Below, in pieces: positions 60,135-64,000 of a stretch of 64,000 nt of DNA. Location: NCBI RefSeq assembly GCF_949628265.1, contig NC_088787.1:13010501-13074500 (forward strand), read 5' to 3'. The translations under genes were made by a program, and so were the position numbers. Each line of letters begins with the position of its first letter. Within the stretch, counting starts at the first letter, position 1. This DNA comes from Cloeon dipterum. Taxonomy: Eukaryota; Arthropoda; Insecta; Ephemeroptera; Baetidae. The notes under the pieces were generated by a model. The model searched no databases, had not been told where the DNA came from, and saw nothing but the letters and a program-made list of their open reading frames with translations.

Positions 60135-60701
60135 CAGGCCCGGACTGGTAATCGGGCGCACCGGGCGAAACCCCGGTGGGCCGCGGCCCAAGTGGGCCGC
60201 CCGGACCGCCCAATATTTCCAAGACTGTCAAGCAGCCCGCGTTTGTGGCTGTCGCAGCCCATTTTTTGTGGTTTTTCCGTGCTGGAGCTGGCGGCAACAT
60301 AAGTTCAATTCTTTGTTGTGGCTAAAACATTTTCAAAATCAAAGGAAAAATCTTGAAAATAAAAAATCGAAAAAATTTTCATTTTCGTTGCGCCCACCGG
60401 GCCACCGCTTTGGTCGTTGGGCCCGCTCCTCGTTAAATTCATGTTATCATATTTTTATTGGGGAGTGATCAAACGGGAAAAACTATCATATCCTTGATTT
60501 TTCTGTCTTACACAGGAATAAAAATTAAAAAAATTGGAAAAAAAGTTTTTACCACTGCACCGCGCAGGAAACTACCTTTCATTTAAATGGAAAATTATAA
60601 AAGGTCGGGGGGGGGGGGGGGGGGGTAGTGGGCTGCGGTGGCTCGGTGGGCCGCGAAAATCAACAGTCCCCGGTAAAAAATTTGGTGCCAGTCCGGGCCT
60701 G
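60135..60701 (-). mobile_element. hAT element copy 3, internally deleted (567 bp)
   Basis: Keeps both terminal regions of the family (about 395 bp from one end and 170 bp from the other), joined at an A-rich junction near 60530 (AAAATTAAAAAAATTGG). Both ends are intact, so it may be mobilisable in trans, but flanking 8-mers (GCCAGATT, ATGCCTCT) do not match. Long G tract near 60608. Confidence 0.88.
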
Positions 60702-61634
60702 ATGCCTCTTCTTTTCAGTTTTATCTGATGTTGTACACAACAAATAATTAATTATCTTTCTATCTTTTTATTCATCATGAATGTTGTGAATTATCGTTTT
60801 TCTTGTTTATTCTCATCATGTCATAATTTCAATATTCACAAAATCTTAAATGGGAAAATTAGAAAACGGAAGAGCTAAAAACTACTGATGTTATTAAATC
60901 GGTATATAAACAAATACCTTTCAATAATTTTAACACTTCGTCATCATACTTTCCAAAATTTATGACTTTTTAGGCGCAAAATGTGACCTCTTCAGGGTTA
61001 AATTCGGAAAAACCCAAAACTGGTGTTTTTTCAAGCTGTTTTTTGGGCATTCAACCAGTGGTGCATTTTTGCGCATTGCAAAATTAGCGAATCCTGCTGA
61101 CGAATCGAAATAGCTGCTGTTTTGCGAGTTATTTCTTGTTCTTTTTTGTCAATAAAACTTTAATATTTAATATTTAAGGTATGGAATAAAGAAATCTGAT
61201 CCGATTTTTGCATGTTATGGTGTGTCCCACGTCCCACATGATTATTTTTTTAATTTTTTTTTCATCTCATATATATAGAATTCAAAAATAAAATTCAGTT
61301 ATGATTTATGAGAAATTTATTGACTAAAACCCGAATTTTATCGCATCTTTTTTGTAAGGTTCATTCCATAAAATGTTATTATATTCGAATATAATTGAAA
61401 AATAAAACAGAACACGGCGCGTTTTGCAATTGAAAATATTTAAAATAAATTTAATTGATTGCATTTCCTCTCATGTAAAAATTTATGTGAAAAAAAAAAC
61501 ATTTTAAATTACCCTGCCTCCCGCCAGGGGATACAACCTGTGTTAAATCGCTCTTTTTTCTCTCCTCTCACCATGCTATAAATAGAATATGCCTTTTCGG
61601 TTCTCTTTATTATTGCTTTAAACCCTTGTGAAAT
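60702..61634. other. AT-rich spacer, nothing assigned
   Basis: No gene or repeat boundary recognised in about 930 bp. Confidence 0.35.
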
Positions 61635-63085
61635 TGTTTACCGGGGACTGTTGATTTTCGCGGCCCACCGAGCAACCGCGGCCTACTACCCCCCCCCCCC
61701 GAACTTTTTTAATTTTCAATTGAAATAACAGGCAGTTTCCTCGGTTGATAGAGAGCAGGGTTGCAAAAGACCGACATTTACAAAAAAACACGGTGCAGTG
61801 GTAAAAACTTTTTTTTCAATTTTTCACCATTTTCTTCCAGGCCATGTTTGCATCTCATAGTTTTCAATAATTTTCTAATTATTTGCTCATGACCTCGACT
61901 TCAAAATTTTTTAGATAACTTTTTGGAGTAATTGAGGCAGCAAATGGCAAAATAAAAGAAAAAAATGTATACAGTAGAGGAAATTTTGACCACTTCCGGC
62001 TGAAAATCTTAGATTTTCACAAGGGGAAAATGGAATAAATTCATTTCTTGAATTTCTTGCGCAAGATATTGGTAAAAATTGAGTGGTAGAAATCGTTAAA
62101 AACCAGTGGTGAAAAAAATCGGGTGGTATAATTAATAAAGCAAATACAACACTGATAGTGAGCTGTTTATTTTTCCGTATTTCTTCCGAAATAATGTCCT
62201 GCTCAGCCCCTAGTTGGGACAGGAAGCTCATGAATTAGGACTACAACCAGTAGCCGAAACTAACTGAGCAGGATAGGATATTTCTGTAGAAACACGAAAA
62301 AGATAAAGCTCGCTATTCACCGAGGAAGCTGCCATTAATTTCAACTGATTTTATTATTTTACGGATTATATTTATTTTAGTAGCGCAGCATAAATATATG
62401 TCATCTAAAATGGATGGAGTGACGTCAAATACTTATCGACCTATTCTGGCCTAATTATTTTGGAAAACTGGGAAATCTTGACAATTGAATAAAAGGTTGC
62501 GTTGCTAAAAATCTGTGTTGCTCAAAATTCAGTCTTTTAAGAGGTTCAGAGCAATAAATATTTTTTCAGATTAATATTACTTTTTATCCCTTTTTGAACA
62601 AATCAGTTGGGCATTAATTTTTTTTCTTGGTAATTTTTTAAATATTTGACTTCTAAATAAAAACAGAAACGTATATACTAGAGCAATCACATCAGCCAGC
62701 CTCGCCAAATCATGGCCAGCCGCTTTGGTTTTAGCTCGCCAGGCACGCCAGCCGCCGGTCAAAATTTCGAAAATGGAAAAAATAAATTTCAGCTCCTTGA
62801 GCCGTTTGTTGGCCTATTCTCATCCAAATCTAATAAAAACGCAGCCCAAATAATGCATTCAGTAGTTTCCGCGCTAGTTAGAAACACGGAAAGCGAATTT
62901 TTCACTCTTGAAGTGGGGGCCGCCGAGTCCTACTATCTGATCAAGCTCTCGGTTTAATTTTTATTCCTGTGTGCAAAGACAGAAAAATCAAGGATATGAA
63001 AGTTCCCCCGTTTGCTCATTCCCCAATAAAAATATGATAATACGAATTTAACGAGGAGCGGGCCAAACGGCCAAAGCGGTGGCAC
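61635..63085 (+). mobile_element. hAT element copy 4, truncated and diverged
   Basis: Same orientation as copy 1. Starts within the element (CCGGGGACTGTTGATTTTCG) and stops at GCCAAAGCGGTGGC, so both inverted ends are missing. Substitutions and indels throughout make it the most diverged copy. It retains the complete nested family B MITE (61756-62154). Confidence 0.85.
61756..62154 (+). mobile_element. hAT-type MITE family B, complete nested copy
   Basis: Starts CAGGGTTGCA and ends ACAACACTG, flanked by ATAGAGAG (61748-61755) and ATAGTGAG (62155-62162), an 8-bp duplication with one mismatch. It lies inside hAT copy 4. Confidence 0.82.
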
Positions 63086-64000
63086 CTCCTGATCATGAGG
63101 CTGAGACATATAGTTTTTATATCACTAGAAATCGTTCTTTTAATTGTGATTGTTTTCGAATGGCAAACATATCTGATTGTTAAAATTTAAAGTTCATTGA
63201 AACATTTAGCGAGAACAAAGTAAAAATCATGGGATGCATTTGACTGCTAATTTTTTTCTGTGATAATTGTTTGATTCATTCAAATAGCAATCATAGAAAA
63301 ATCGCCCATGCATGAAATTTACTGCAACTATTTAATATCGTTTTGTATTTTAGATTGTTCCTGGAGGCACTACTACTGGTACCTCAACAACGAGGGTATA
63401 AATTACCTCAGGACTTTCCTCCACCTTCCCCCAGAGGTGTGTATAAATACGGCATACATAATTTAAAGTCTGTTTGCTTTCGAGTCTATTATAAATATTT
63501 ATTTGAGGAATTAACCATGCAGGAGAGTTTTAAGTTATGAATCGAAAGTGAAATAACAGGGAATGGAAACGCGAGATTACTTTGTTCTGTGATTAGCACA
63601 CACGTCTTCAATTCCATTCGGGGTAGTTTTTAATTTAACACAATTCATAAGTACATATATTAATTATTTAATTTGCTTTTTGATGTAATGGGTTTATTTT
63701 CGCAAAAATTTTTGATTTTTGCGGACCTTTTTTAACTGCTGAAAAGTGGGACTTAAAAAGTTTTTCAATTTTGATAATCTCGCCTCGCGGCCGAAAAGCG
63801 GATTTTGTTAACTGTCTAAATAATTTGCAACTTAATTTAAAATTTAAAATTCTGTTCCAAAAAATTATAAGATTTTTGCCAACGTGACCACAGGCTATGT
63901 TAGTTGAAAATTCACAAAAGATTCGTGCTTTTAATGATCATATTTTGCCATTATCAAGAATTTTGAATAAATGTAAAAATTAGTACAGTCCCATCAACCC
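63086..64000 (+). pseudogene. RpS10: inverted, circularly permuted RPS10 fragment (runs off the window)
   Basis: 63086-63353 is the 3' part of RPS10 intron 2, followed by the first nine bases of exon 3 (63354-63362, ATTGTTCCT). These run straight into the 3' part of exon 2 (to 63436, ending LHLPPE), which is followed by the 5' part of intron 2 to the window end. The exon order is therefore reversed relative to copies 1-3, as at the joint of a head-to-tail duplication or a circle. CCT is shared at both breakpoints. The exon 2 piece differs from copies 1-3 by five silent changes and no amino-acid change. It cannot encode S10 as seen. Confidence 0.85.

Overview
The window is from an animal nuclear genome, most likely an insect or another arthropod. 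The genes have introns with GT-AG (occasionally GC-AG) boundaries. The proteins are typical metazoan ones, and AT-rich intergenic DNA is packed with short DNA transposons. I cannot name the species. Retention of a PDCD7-type U11/U12 snRNP protein and of a CCP2/3-type carboxypeptidase points away from a strongly reduced genome such as Drosophila; that is inference.

Layout. (1) 1-3 kb: two housekeeping genes on the minus strand, PDCD7 (minor spliceosome) and TBCA (tubulin folding cofactor A). (2) 5.9-11.4 kb: two related minus-strand genes share a C-x2-C...C-x2-C domain resembling the N-terminal zinc-binding part of Mutator-like transposases. One is spliced to an eight-finger C2H2 array; the other ends without fingers. 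(3) 12.5-16.3 kb, plus strand: a cytosolic carboxypeptidase 2/3-like gene with good homology but two apparent 1-nt frame breaks and two GC splice donors. (4) 18-26.8 kb, minus strand: a complete LRP5/6 (arrow) Wnt co-receptor gene. Signal peptide, four propeller/EGF units, three LDLa repeats, membrane segment and five PPP(S/T)P motifs are all visible, and two introns are only 48 and 54 nt and open in frame. (5) 26.8-37 kb: non-coding DNA upstream of LRP6 with a few MITEs. (6) 37-40.3 kb: nested transposons. (7) 40.7-52.3 kb: three tandem ribosomal protein S10 genes encoding the same 157-residue protein; the spacer between copies 2 and 3 holds three insertions whose empty sites survive in the sister spacer. 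(8) 52.3-64 kb: a transposon graveyard with three more copies of one hAT family, two long fold-back elements and a permuted, inverted RPS10 fragment at the right edge.

The single-copy genes fill the first 27 kb and show no operon-like co-function. The right half is dominated by repeat turnover and gene duplication. Target-site duplications and paralogous empty sites let several insertions be ordered in time: a small MITE entered the hAT element first, the hAT then amplified and entered a TTAA-type MITE, and a fold-back element later entered one hAT copy.
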